This document shows, piece by piece, positions 7,540 to 15,617 of a DNA stretch of 15,631 bases. The notes under the pieces are model-generated. The model was not told the origin of the DNA and searched no databases. It worked only from the letters and a program-made list of their open reading frames with translations. Each line of letters opens with the position of its first letter. Positions within the stretch are counted from its first letter, which is position 1. Source of the stretch: Lachnospiraceae bacterium (GTDB lineage Bacteria > Bacillota_A > Clostridia > Lachnospirales > Lachnospiraceae); NCBI GenBank assembly GCA_009774465.1, contig VSNT01000094.1, forward strand, positions 1 through 15,631. Reading direction: 5' to 3'. Position numbers and translations under genes: made by a program.

Positions 7540-7813
7540 TTAAGAAAAAGGCTGTGAAGGTGTACAGTAGCGGATTATTTTCTATCAGAGAGAGGGGCAG
7601 ATGGCTGAAAGCTTCCTTTAGTTCAAATAATTTCGTGAATTTCCCACCGGAGCTTTCAGGCTGAACAGGGTGCATAATTTATGTAGAATGCACTGTCGGT
7701 AAGCCTGAACGTGACACGCGTTAAGTGAATGAAGTGTCTGCTTTTGGCAGGAAACTGGGTGGTACCGCGGATCAAATTCGTCCCTTGTGTGTTTAACACA
7801 CAGGGGATTTTTA
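7540..7813 (+). promoter_or_regulatory. T-box leader, tRNA-Phe responsive
   Basis: Recognisable parts in order: the AGAGAGAGG loop-E region (about 7587-7595) and GATGGCTGAAAGC (7600-7612) in stem I; the opposing GGAGCTTTCAGG (7649-7660); stem II pairing GTGCAT (7670-7675) with ATGCAC (7688-7693); stem III pairing GACAC (7713-7717) with GTGTC (7734-7738); the T-box core TGGGTGGTACCGCGG (7756-7770); then the terminator. A TTC at 7655-7657 in the 3' strand of stem I is the best candidate specifier and fits the phenylalanine genes downstream, but the specifier was chosen partly from context. Uncharged tRNA-Phe pairs with the specifier and T-box bulge, stabilises the antiterminator and permits readthrough. 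It accounts for the 335-base gap between yihY and pheS. Confidence 0.93.
7782..7812 (+). terminator. T-box regulated intrinsic terminator
   Basis: CCCTTGTGTGTT (7782-7793) pairs with AACACACAGGGG (7795-7806) with one G-U, followed by A and TTTTT (7808-7812). Sequence just upstream (TACCGCGG...TTCGTCCC) belongs to the competing antiterminator, as expected for a T-box switch. Confidence 0.92.
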
Positions 7814-7849
7814 GCGTAAAGAAAAATAAGGAAGGAAAGGAAGAAGGCA

Positions 7850-8869
7850 ATGAAAGAAAAATTAGAACAGATTAAGGCAGAGGCCTTAAAAAAGATTCAG
7901 GACAGCGATGCCTTAGATAAGTTAAATGAGATCAGAGTAAACTATTTAGGCAAAAAGGGAGAATTAACTGCTGTCTTAAAAGGAATGAAGGATGTAGCAG
8001 AAAAAGACCGTCCCAAAGTCGGTCAGATGGTAAACGAGACAAGACAGGAAATTGAGTCTGTCCTGGAAGAAGCAAAGGCAAGAATGGAACGGGCAGTTTT
8101 GGAAAGCAGAATGAAAAACGAAACCATTGACGTAACCCTTCCTGCCAAGAAAAAAAACATGGGGCACCGCCATCCAAACACCATTGCCCTTGAAGAAGTG
8201 GAAAGAATCTTTATCGGTATGGGATATGAAGTAGTGGAAGGACCAGAGGTGGAAACCGATTACTATAACTTTGAAGCACTGAATATTCCCGCAGATCATC
8301 CTGCAAAGGATGAACAGGACACCTTTTATATTAACGGTGACTTCCTGCTTAGAACACAGACTTCCGGTACCCAGGTACATGAAATGGAAAAAGGAAAACT
8401 TCCTATCCGCATGATTGCGCCGGGCAGAGTCTTCCGTTCAGATGAAGTGGATGCTACCCATTCGCCATCCTTCCATCAGGTAGAAGGACTTGTAATTGAT
8501 AAACACATTACCTTTGCAGACTTAAAGGGCACACTTGCAGAGTTTGCAAGAGAACTGTTTGGGGAAGAGACAAAAGTTAAATTCCGTCCCCACCACTTTA
8601 ACTTTACAGAACCCAGCGCAGAAATGGATGTTTCCTGCTTTAAATGCGGCGGAAAAGGGTGCCGCTTCTGCAAAGGCTCCGGCTGGATTGAAATTTTAGG
8701 CTGCGGCATGGTTCATCCCAACGTACTGACCATGAGCGGAATCGATCCGGAAAAGTACTCCGGCTTTGCATTTGGAGTGGGGCTGGAAAGAATAGCCCTC
8801 TTAAAATACGAAATAGACGACATGCGTCTTCTCTACGAAAACGATATAAGGTTTTTGAAACAGTTCTAA
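7850..8869 (+). CDS. pheS: Phenylalanyl-tRNA synthetase alpha subunit
   Basis: This is the class II catalytic subunit of the (alpha-beta)2 cytosolic enzyme that joins phenylalanine to tRNA-Phe. At 339 aa it is full length. The N-terminal 100 residues form the charged coiled-coil arm. GHRHPNTIALEEVERIF opens the catalytic domain. Motif 2 is FRSDEVDATHSPSFHQVEG (about 194-212). Motif 3 is GFAFGVGLERIALLKY (305-320). A Cys cluster C263-x2-C266-x4-C271-x2-C274 precedes GSGWIEILGCGMVHP; such clusters occur in PheS of other Firmicutes as far as I recall and may bind a metal. AGGAAG (7838-7843) precedes the ATG. It is the first gene after the T-box; pheT follows 39 bases after the stop. Confidence 0.98.
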   Translation: MKEKLEQIKAEALKKIQDSDALDKLNEIRVNYLGKKGELTAVLKGMKDVAEKDRPKVGQMVNETRQEIESVLEEAKARMERAVLESRMKNETIDVTLPAKKKNMGHRHPNTIALEEVERIFIGMGYEVVEGPEVETDYYNFEALNIPADHPAKDEQDTFYINGDFLLRTQTSGTQVHEMEKGKLPIRMIAPGRVFRSDEVDATHSPSFHQVEGLVIDKHITFADLKGTLAEFARELFGEETKVKFRPHHFNFTEPSAEMDVSCFKCGGKGCRFCKGSGWIEILGCGMVHPNVLTMSGIDPEKYSGFAFGVGLERIALLKYEIDDMRLLYENDIRFLKQF

Positions 8870-8908
8870 CAAAAAATGACAGGGCATCCCCCCCAGAAAG
8901 GAAGAAAA

Positions 8909-11329
8909 ATGAACACAGCATTATCATGGATTAAAGCCTATGTACCGGAGCTTACATGTTCAGACCAGGAATATTGTGATGCAATGACGCTCACCGGAAC
9001 AAAGGTAGAAAATTATGAAAGATTAGATAAAAATCTGGAAAAGATAGTAGTAGGAAGAATTGAAAAAATAGAAAAACATCCCGACGCCGACAAACTGATT
9101 GTCTGTCAGGTAAATATCGGTAAGGAAACCATCCAGATCGTAACAGGCGCCCCCAATGTAAAAGAGGGAGATAAAGTGCCTGTAGTATTAGATGGCGGAA
9201 AGGTAGCAGGAGGCCATGACGGAGGACCAATGCCCGAAGAGGGAATTTCAATCAAGGCAGGGAAATTAAGAGGCGTTGAGTCAAATGGAATGATGTGTTC
9301 CATTGAAGAGCTGGGCTCAGACAGGAACATGTATCCGGATGCACCGGAACTGGGAATTTATATTTTCCCCGACCAGGTTCAGGTAGGGGCAGACGCGGTG
9401 GAGGTTCTTGGCCTTAGAGATACTGTGTTTGAATATGAAATTACGTCCAACCGGGTAGACTGCTATAGCGTACTTGGGATAGCAAGAGAAGCGGCGGCGA
9501 CCTTCCGTAAGCCCTTTGTTCCGCCGGTGGTCAGTGTAAAAGAAAACGGAGAAAATATAAACGACTATATTTCCGTAGAAGTTCAGGATACCGATTTATG
9601 TACCAGATACTGCGCGAGAGTATGTACCAACATTAAAATTGCACCTTCACCGGAATGGATGCAGAGAAGGCTTGCAGCAAGCGGAATCCGCCCCATCAAT
9701 AATCTGGTGGATATTACAAACTATGTAATGGAAGAGTATGGTCAGCCCATGCATGCCTTTGACCTTGATACCATAGCAGGCCATAAGATTATTGTAAGGC
9801 GCGCCAAAGATGGAGATGAATTTCAGACACTGGATGAACAGATAAGGAAACTTGATAAGGATATTCTAATGATCTGTGATGGGGAAAAGGAAATCGGCAT
9901 TGCAGGCATTATGGGCGGAGAAAACAGTAAAATCACAGATGAAGTGAAAACAGTTCTCTTTGAAGCAGCTACCTTTAATGGAGCCAATATTCGTAAGTCA
10001 GCCAAAAGGCTTGGGCTTCGGACAGACGCTTCCGGCAAGTTTGAAAAAGGGCTTGATCCTCACAACGCAGAAGCAGCCATTAACCGGGCATGTCAGTTGA
10101 TTCAGGAGTTAGGCTGCGGCGAAGTAGTAGGCGGAATGGCAGATGTGTGTCAGCCCATGAAAGAGGAAGCAAGAATTAAATTTGAACCGGACAGGATAAA
10201 TAGTCTGCTGGGGACAGATGTTTCTGTAAATGATATGCTGGATATTTTTAAAATGCTGGATATCCGCTATGATGAAAGCACTAATGAACTGATTGCGCCT
10301 ACCTGCAGGCAGGATTTGGGGTGCTGTGCAGATATCGCAGAGGAAGTGGCAAGATTTTTCGGCTACGATAAAATTCCTACCACACTGCCTAACGGAGAAG
10401 CTACAGCAGGAAAGCTTTCCTATAAGCTAAGAATTGAGCAAAAGGCAAGAGATATTGTGGAATATCATGGTTTTTCACAGGGAATGTGCTATTCCTTTGA
10501 AAGTCCCAAAGTATTTGACAAACTGCTGATTTCTGAAGATTCGCCCCTTAGAAAGGCAATTGTGATAGCAAACCCCTTAGGGGAAGACTTTTCCATTATG
10601 AGAACCGTATCCTTAAATGGAATGCTGACCTCCCTTGCCACAAATTATAATAGAAGAAATAAAGATGTAAGACTGTATGAGCTTGGCAATATTTATCTGC
10701 CTCATCAGTTTCCTTTAACTGAGCTTCCGGAGGAAAGAATGCAGTTAACACTGGGCATGTATGGAGAGGGCGATTTCTATACCATGAAGGGCGTTGTGGA
10801 AGAGCTTTTTGAATGTGTCGGAATGAAAAAGAAAACCAGTTATGATCCGGAAGCAGGAAAAAGCTTCCTTCATCCGGGACGAATGGCAAATATTATTTAT
10901 GATGGAGAAGTTGTAGGATATCTGGGAGAAGTTCATCCAATTGTATGTAATAATTACGATATTTCAACAAGAGTTTATATTGCAGTGCTTGATATGCCTC
11001 TTATTACAAAGAACGCCACTTTTGACAGAAAATATGAAGGAATTGCCAAATACCCTGCGGTTACAAGGGATTTAAGTATGGTGGTACCGAAAAATATCAT
11101 GGCAGGACAAATCGAGGCAATGATTGAACAAAGAGGCGGTAAACTGCTGGAAAGTTATCAATTGTTTGATATCTATGAGGGAGAACAGATTCAGGAAGGC
11201 TATAAGTCTATGGCATATTCCATTGTGTTTCGGGCGAAAGACAGAACTCTGGAAGAAAATGATGTAACCTCTGCCATGAAAAAGATACTGAACGGGCTGG
11301 AAAGTATCGGAATTGAATTAAGACAGTAA
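8909..11329 (+). CDS. pheT: Phenylalanyl-tRNA synthetase beta subunit
   Basis: The start at 8909 (MNTALSWIKAYVPEL) is preferred: AAAGGAAG lies just upstream at 8897-8904 and PheT proteins typically begin this way. An in-frame ATG at 8876 would add 11 poorly conserved residues (MTGHPPQKGRK). The product is 806 aa, the usual size. Domains: tRNA-binding OB fold (about 40-150, EKIVVGRIEKIEKHPDADKL); B3/B4 editing region (about 200-400, with NRVDCYSVLGIAREAA and YGQPMHAFDLD); B5 domain (about 418-488); a catalytic-like core; and the anticodon-binding FDX-ACB domain (about 715-806, starting YPAVTRDLSMVVP). The subunit recognises tRNA-Phe and hydrolyses mischarged Tyr-tRNA. It is co-transcribed with pheS under T-box control and is followed 14 bases later by the M18 peptidase gene. 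Confidence 0.98.
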   Translation: MNTALSWIKAYVPELTCSDQEYCDAMTLTGTKVENYERLDKNLEKIVVGRIEKIEKHPDADKLIVCQVNIGKETIQIVTGAPNVKEGDKVPVVLDGGKVAGGHDGGPMPEEGISIKAGKLRGVESNGMMCSIEELGSDRNMYPDAPELGIYIFPDQVQVGADAVEVLGLRDTVFEYEITSNRVDCYSVLGIAREAAATFRKPFVPPVVSVKENGENINDYISVEVQDTDLCTRYCARVCTNIKIAPSPEWMQRRLAASGIRPINNLVDITNYVMEEYGQPMHAFDLDTIAGHKIIVRRAKDGDEFQTLDEQIRKLDKDILMICDGEKEIGIAGIMGGENSKITDEVKTVLFEAATFNGANIRKSAKRLGLRTDASGKFEKGLDPHNAEAAINRACQLIQELGCGEVVGGMADVCQPMKEEARIKFEPDRINSLLGTDVSVNDMLDIFKMLDIRYDESTNELIAPTCRQDLGCCADIAEEVARFFGYDKIPTTLPNGEATAGKLSYKLRIEQKARDIVEYHGFSQGMCYSFESPKVFDKLLISEDSPLRKAIVIANPLGEDFSIMRTVSLNGMLTSLATNYNRRNKDVRLYELGNIYLPHQFPLTELPEERMQLTLGMYGEGDFYTMKGVVEELFECVGMKKKTSYDPEAGKSFLHPGRMANIIYDGEVVGYLGEVHPIVCNNYDISTRVYIAVLDMPLITKNATFDRKYEGIAKYPAVTRDLSMVVPKNIMAGQIEAMIEQRGGKLLESYQLFDIYEGEQIQEGYKSMAYSIVFRAKDRTLEENDVTSAMKKILNGLESIGIELRQ

Positions 11330-11343
11330 AGGAGTGAAAGCAT

Positions 11344-12780
11344 ATGGAAAAGAAAAATACGTGGGAAACCTACAATGAGAAACAGCTTAAGGAAGTAGAT
11401 GTGTTTACAGCAGAATACAGAAAGTTTCTTGACGAAGGAAAAACAGAGCGGGAATGTGTGGATTATATTGTAAATGCGGTGGAAAAGAAAGGGTACCGTG
11501 AATTACAGGAGGTAATCAAAAAAGGGGAAACCTTAAGTGCAGGCGACAAGGTTTATGCAGTATGTATGAATAAGTCAGTGGTTATGTTCCGAATCGGAAA
11601 AAAGCCTATGGCGGAAGGAATGAACATTTTAGGCGCCCATATAGATTCCCCAAGACTGGATGTAAAACAGAATCCTCTTTATGAGGAGGGTGGTTTTGCC
11701 TATCTGGACACACATTATTATGGAGGAGTTAAAAAATATCAATGGGTGACAATTCCCCTTGCCCTTCATGGCGTCATGATTAAAAAGGATGGGACAACAG
11801 TGGAGGTTAATATTGGTGAAAATGAGGATGATCCGGTATTCTTTGTTTCTGATCTTCTGATTCATCTGGCACAGGAGCAGTTGGAAAAGAAAGCTGGAAA
11901 AGTAATCGAAGGGGAAGCACTCGATATTATCATAGGAAATAAGCCGGTTACTCTTGGAAAGAAAAATGATTCGGATAAGAAAAATGAGGATGAAAAGGAT
12001 GAGGAATCGGCAAAAGAGGCAGTTAAAAAAGGAATTCTTGATATTTTAAAGAAGACCTATGACGTGGAAGAGGAAGATTTTCTTTCTGCAGAACTGGAAG
12101 TGGTTCCTGCCGGAAAGGCAAGAGAAGCCGGGCTTGACCGCAGTATGATTTTAGGCTATGGGCAGGATGACAGAGTGTGTGCCTTTACCTCTTTAAAGGC
12201 AATGGTGGATGTGGAGGATACGGAGCGGACTGCCTGCTGTCTGCTGGTGGATAAAGAAGAAATTGGCAGCGTGGGAGCAACCGGCATGCAGTCAAAGTTT
12301 TTTGAAAATATGGTGGCAGAGGTGATGAACCTTACCGGTGAATACTCTGAATTAAATGTGAGAAGATGTCTGTCTTCCTCCTGTATGCTTTCCTCAGATG
12401 TAAGCAGTGCATTTGATCCTTCCTTTGCATCAAGCTTTGATAAGAAAAATGTTGCTTATCTTGGCGGCGGCATGGTATTTAACAAATTTACCGGTTCCAG
12501 AGGAAAATCCGGTTCCAATGATGCCAATGCGGAATATCTTGCCTATATCCGTCAGATTTTTGAAAAGGAAGAAGTGAATTTCCAGACTGCAGAATTGGGG
12601 AAGGTTGACCTTGGCGGCGGCGGAACAATTGCCTATATCCTTGCCCTGTATGGCATGAACGTGATTGACAGTGGAGTGGCAGTTTTAAATATGCATGCGC
12701 CCTGGGAAGCTACCAGCAAAGCGGACGTATACGAAGCCAAACGAGGGTATGAAGCTTTCTTAAGGGGAGCAGGAATGTAA
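11344..12780 (+). CDS. M18-family zinc aminopeptidase, 478 aa
   Basis: This is a cytosolic metallo-aminopeptidase of the aspartyl-aminopeptidase (M18) family, removing N-terminal residues from peptides. The dinuclear-metal ligand pattern is intact: H99 in GAHIDSPRL, D275/D276 in GYGQDDRVCAF, catalytic E305 and E306 in KEEIGS, D352 in SSDVSSAFDP and H451 in NMHAPWE. Length fits the family. Residues about 205-235 are a Lys/Asp/Glu-rich insertion (KKNDSDKKNEDEKDEE), likely a flexible surface loop. There is no signal peptide. AAAGGAGTG precedes the ATG, 14 bases after the pheT stop; the stop overlaps the queA start by one base. Co-transcription with pheST is likely. Bacterial M18 enzymes carry various names and acidic specificity is not guaranteed, so no symbol is given. 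Confidence 0.95.
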   Translation: MEKKNTWETYNEKQLKEVDVFTAEYRKFLDEGKTERECVDYIVNAVEKKGYRELQEVIKKGETLSAGDKVYAVCMNKSVVMFRIGKKPMAEGMNILGAHIDSPRLDVKQNPLYEEGGFAYLDTHYYGGVKKYQWVTIPLALHGVMIKKDGTTVEVNIGENEDDPVFFVSDLLIHLAQEQLEKKAGKVIEGEALDIIIGNKPVTLGKKNDSDKKNEDEKDEESAKEAVKKGILDILKKTYDVEEEDFLSAELEVVPAGKAREAGLDRSMILGYGQDDRVCAFTSLKAMVDVEDTERTACCLLVDKEEIGSVGATGMQSKFFENMVAEVMNLTGEYSELNVRRCLSSSCMLSSDVSSAFDPSFASSFDKKNVAYLGGGMVFNKFTGSRGKSGSNDANAEYLAYIRQIFEKEEVNFQTAELGKVDLGGGGTIAYILALYGMNVIDSGVAVLNMHAPWEATSKADVYEAKRGYEAFLRGAGM

Positions 12781-13841
12781 TGGAGCAGGATCTTAAAACC
12801 TCGGATTTTTATTTTGATCTGCCAAAGGAGCTGATCGCACAGGATCCTCTTGAGGACAGATCAGCGTCCAGACTTCTTATGGTGGATAAAAATACAGGCG
12901 CCATAAAGCATGAAGTATTTCGTAACATAATAGATTATCTGCACCCGGGAGATTGTCTGGTATTAAATAACACCAAAGTGCTTCCGGCCAGACTTCTTGG
13001 CACAAAGACGGATACGAGCGCGCAGGTGGAAGTGCTTCTTTTAAAACGCAGGGAAGGGAATGTGTGGGAATGCCTGGTAAAGCCCGGAAAAAAGGTAAGG
13101 CCGGGTGCAAATCTTACTTTCGGGGACGGAATACTAAATGCAGAGGTATTGGATGTAGTAGAAGAAGGGAACAGGTTAATCCGCTTTTCTTATGATGGAA
13201 TTTTTGAAGAAGTACTTGACAGGCTGGGGGAAATGCCCCTGCCTCCATATATTACCCATAAACTTAAGGATAAAAACCGCTATCAGACTGTCTATGCGAA
13301 ATATGACGGTTCCGCAGCAGCGCCTACGGCAGGACTTCATTTTACCAGGGAGCTTCTTGCCCAAATAGAAGAAAAAGGTGTAAAGATTGCATACGTAACG
13401 CTGCATGTGGGACTTGGCACATTTCGTCCGGTGAAAGCGGATCATATTTTAGAGCACCACATGCATTCTGAATATTATCAGATTGCACAAAGTGCGGCGG
13501 GAATAATCAATGAAACCAAAAAAAGCGGACACAGAGTGATTTGTGTGGGAACCACAAGCTGCCGGACAATAGAAAGTGCTGCTGATGAAAAAGGAAGCCT
13601 TTCAGAATGCTGCGGCGACACAGAAATTTTTATTTATCCCGGTTATCAGTTTAAAGTGATGGACTGCCTGATTACCAATTTTCATTTGCCGGAGTCAACC
13701 CTTGTTATGCTGGTCAGCGCACTGGCAGGGCGGGAAAATGTACTGAATGCATATGCAGATGCAGTGGCAGAAAAGTACCGTTTTTTCTCTTTTGGGGATG
13801 CATGTTTTTTTACAGATGACTTTACAAAAAATATCATTTAG
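12780..13841 (+). CDS. queA: tRNA preQ1(34) S-adenosylmethionine ribosyltransferase-isomerase
   Basis: The enzyme transfers and isomerises the ribosyl part of S-adenosylmethionine onto preQ1 at position 34 of GUN-anticodon tRNAs (Asp, Asn, His, Tyr), giving epoxyqueuosine. At 353 aa it is full length. QueA hallmarks are FYFDLPKELIAQDPLEDRSA (10-29), GDCLVLNNTKVLPARLLG, APTAGLHFT (181-189), LHVGLGTFRPV, CVGTTSCRTIES and LITNFHLPESTLVMLVSALAG. The ATG overlaps the TAA of the M18 gene (TAATG), which suggests translational coupling. No queG, queH or tgt is within view, so the rest of the pathway must be encoded elsewhere. It probably belongs to the T-box operon by readthrough. Confidence 0.97.
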   Translation: MEQDLKTSDFYFDLPKELIAQDPLEDRSASRLLMVDKNTGAIKHEVFRNIIDYLHPGDCLVLNNTKVLPARLLGTKTDTSAQVEVLLLKRREGNVWECLVKPGKKVRPGANLTFGDGILNAEVLDVVEEGNRLIRFSYDGIFEEVLDRLGEMPLPPYITHKLKDKNRYQTVYAKYDGSAAAPTAGLHFTRELLAQIEEKGVKIAYVTLHVGLGTFRPVKADHILEHHMHSEYYQIAQSAAGIINETKKSGHRVICVGTTSCRTIESAADEKGSLSECCGDTEIFIYPGYQFKVMDCLITNFHLPESTLVMLVSALAGRENVLNAYADAVAEKYRFFSFGDACFFTDDFTKNII

Positions 13842-13907
13842 TATATGATAGCAATGTGTAAAATAGAACTCATAAATGGGTATGTAAGGGAAAGGGTACA
13901 GGTAAAT

Positions 13908-14246
13908 ATGGAAGAAAGAAGAAAAAATAACCGCAGAAAGTTAATTTCCACAATTATCGTAAAGCGATTGGATGACAGCAGCAATCATGAAATTACAATT
14001 GATATTGCGGATGTATCAAAATCAGGTATTGGATTTAACTGCGGTGAGCTTTTAGAAATCGGTGCAGTATATGAGGCTAATTTAAGAATCTGGACGCAGG
14101 AGGTGCTCCATGCATGCCTTGAAATAATTAGAATTGAAAAAAAGGATGAGGGATTTAATTATGGAGCGGTTTTTATTGGAATGCCTGAATCTGAGGCTTC
14201 CAGAATTGAAGTATATGATACCGTGGCATCTCTGACAAATGCCTGA
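13908..14246 (+). CDS. PilZ-domain protein, probable cyclic-di-GMP effector
   Basis: Starting at 13908 the product is 112 aa: the c-di-GMP-binding RxxxR (R5 to R9 in MEERRKNNRRKL) lies at the extreme N terminus and D-x-S-x-x-G (D35, S37, G40 in IADVSKSGIGF) follows about 30 residues later, as in single-domain PilZ proteins. An upstream in-frame ATG at 13845, four bases after the queA stop, would add 21 residues; it lacks a Shine-Dalgarno, whereas AAAGGG (13891-13896) or AGGT (13900-13903) could serve 13908, neither ideally spaced. PilZ proteins bind c-di-GMP and regulate motility, surface structures or polysaccharide in other bacteria; the target here is unknown. It is the last gene before the operon terminator. 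Confidence 0.85.
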   Translation: MEERRKNNRRKLISTIIVKRLDDSSNHEITIDIADVSKSGIGFNCGELLEIGAVYEANLRIWTQEVLHACLEIIRIEKKDEGFNYGAVFIGMPESEASRIEVYDTVASLTNA

Positions 14247-14265
14247 CTTTTGAAAGTTTTTTATG

Positions 14266-14292
14266 GGTGCGCCTTGCGGTGCACCTTTTATT
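14266..14292 (+). terminator. Rho-independent terminator of the pheST-PilZ operon
   Basis: GGTGCGCC and GGTGCACC (14266-14273 and 14278-14285) form an 8-bp stem with one G-U and a TTGC loop, followed by TTTTATTT. The T tract overlaps the tyrA stop codon on the other strand. Read from the minus strand the hairpin is followed by CATAAAAAAC, not a U run, so it serves the plus strand. Confidence 0.8.
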
Positions 14293-15388
14293 TGTGGTAA
14301 ATCGAATACCCTTTTGACTGAAGAATTTCAGAGGCTTTTTCAATACTGTCTTCCTCATAAAATTCTACCTGGAGCACACCGCCTTCCAATTCTCTGTTAT
14401 GGACAATTCCGATATTTTTGATACTGATCTGGTTAAGTGCCAGAATCGTTGCAATAGCTGCCAGAGCACCCGGCTCATCTGCAATATCGATTCGCAGGGA
14501 GTATGATTTTTTAATCGGACCGCTGGAGGCGTCTATGAAGGAATCACGATAGCTTCTGGCATTGTCAAAAAAGTCATAGAGCTTTTGGGAAGCAGAAGTA
14601 TCAATTTCCTTTTTTATTTGTTTCAGAGAAACAATATAAGTATTCAACAGTTCTGATATATTTTCCCTGTTGGTCAGGCAGATTTGCTGCCACATCACCG
14701 GAGAAGAGGAAGCAATTCTGGTAATATCCTTAAAACCTCCTGCTGCAATCAGTTTCATGATGCCTTCTTCTGAATCGGTTTCTTTAATCAGATTCACCAA
14801 TGAAGCGGCAATTACATGAGGAAGATGGCTGACAGCGGCAGTCACAAAATCGTGCTGCTTACAGGTGAGCACCATAGGAATGGCGCCGAGAGAGGCAATT
14901 AAAGTACTGAAAGACGTAACGGTTTCTTTTGCAACGCCTTCCCCCGGAGTTAAGATATAGTAGGCATTTTCCAAAAGAAGCGCCTTGGAATTTACATAGC
15001 CGATCCGCTCGCTTCCGGCCATAGGATGGCCGCCGATAAACTGGCTCTCAAGTCCAATATTTTTAATATGCATATGAATATCTGTTTTTACGCTGCCCAC
15101 ATCTGTGAGAAGGCAGGCAGGAGATAAGTTTTCTTTAAGTCTGGACAGATTTTTATCATTTTCTGAGACCGGAGCACATAAAAAAATGTAATTACATTCT
15201 GCAAATTCACTGCTGATATCAGATAAGGGAAGATCAATAACGCCTTCCCTGGCAGCTTCTTTTATTGCTTCCTGTTTAATATCATATGCCATCAGGCGGC
15301 TGTCAGGATAAAATTTTCGGAAAGCTTTGGCAATAGAGCCGCCGATCAGCCCCAGTCCAATAAAACCACAAGTCAAAGTTTTGTTCAT
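14288..15388 (-). CDS. tyrA: Prephenate dehydrogenase with C-terminal ACT domain
   Basis: The NAD(P)-dependent enzyme oxidatively decarboxylates prephenate to 4-hydroxyphenylpyruvate, the step committing it to tyrosine. At 366 aa it has a Rossmann motif GLGLIGGS (11-18; G11, G13, G16), CAPVSEND (71-78), the catalytic-histidine motif GGHPMAGSE (H121, S126), SHLPH (187-191) and MWQQICLTNREN (232-243). An ACT domain (about 295-366, SLRIDIADEPGALAAIATIL) probably gives feedback control by tyrosine. The start is supported by AAAGGAGTT just upstream on the minus strand (about 15393-15401). It converges on the pheST operon, and the two share aromatic amino acid metabolism. Other shikimate-pathway genes are not in the window. 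Confidence 0.96.
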   Translation of the reverse strand: MNKTLTCGFIGLGLIGGSIAKAFRKFYPDSRLMAYDIKQEAIKEAAREGVIDLPLSDISSEFAECNYIFLCAPVSENDKNLSRLKENLSPACLLTDVGSVKTDIHMHIKNIGLESQFIGGHPMAGSERIGYVNSKALLLENAYYILTPGEGVAKETVTSFSTLIASLGAIPMVLTCKQHDFVTAAVSHLPHVIAASLVNLIKETDSEEGIMKLIAAGGFKDITRIASSSPVMWQQICLTNRENISELLNTYIVSLKQIKKEIDTSASQKLYDFFDNARSYRDSFIDASSGPIKKSYSLRIDIADEPGALAAIATILALNQISIKNIGIVHNRELEGGVLQVEFYEEDSIEKASEILQSKGYSIYHK

Positions 15389-15448
15389 GGATAACTCCTT
15401 TCATAATCAGGTGCCGTTATGCTTTGCAGGACAGCGCCTGACTAAAAA

Positions 15449-15477
15449 AATATAACACTTTAGTGTGTAAAAGTCAA
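15449..15477 (-). promoter_or_regulatory. tyrA promoter with palindrome in the spacer
   Basis: On the minus strand: TTGACT (15472-15477), a 17-base spacer, then TATATT (15449-15454). The predicted start near 15442 gives a leader of about 54 bases. The spacer contains the perfect inverted repeat ACACT-TT-AGTGT (15455-15466, plus-strand reading), well placed for a repressor. Confidence 0.7.
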
Positions 15478-15503
15478 TGAATCTGTAAAATGTATAATTT
15501 TGC

Positions 15504-15532
15504 TTGTATAATTCCCTGAAATTTAGTAAAAT
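15504..15532 (+). promoter_or_regulatory. Promoter for the gene starting at 15618
   Basis: TTGTAT (15504-15509), 17 bases, TAAAAT (15527-15532), divergent from the tyrA promoter. A second weaker candidate is TTGAAG (15546-15551), 18 bases, TAAAAT (15570-15575). Either would give an AT-rich leader of roughly 35-80 bases. Confidence 0.6.
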
Positions 15533-15617
15533 GTACTCATGGGGTTTGAAGGCTGAAATAATTTTTCTTTAAAATTATGACGTATTGCCCAGAGAAACAT
15601 AAAATGGAGGGACATAT

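Noticed and set aside
7976..8380. 134-aa minus-strand frame
   Set aside because: Antisense to pheS; a byproduct of its codon use, with no supporting signals.
8876..8908. Upstream ATG as the pheT start
   Set aside because: It would add MTGHPPQKGRK, has no Shine-Dalgarno and spans the ribosome binding site of the better start at 8909.
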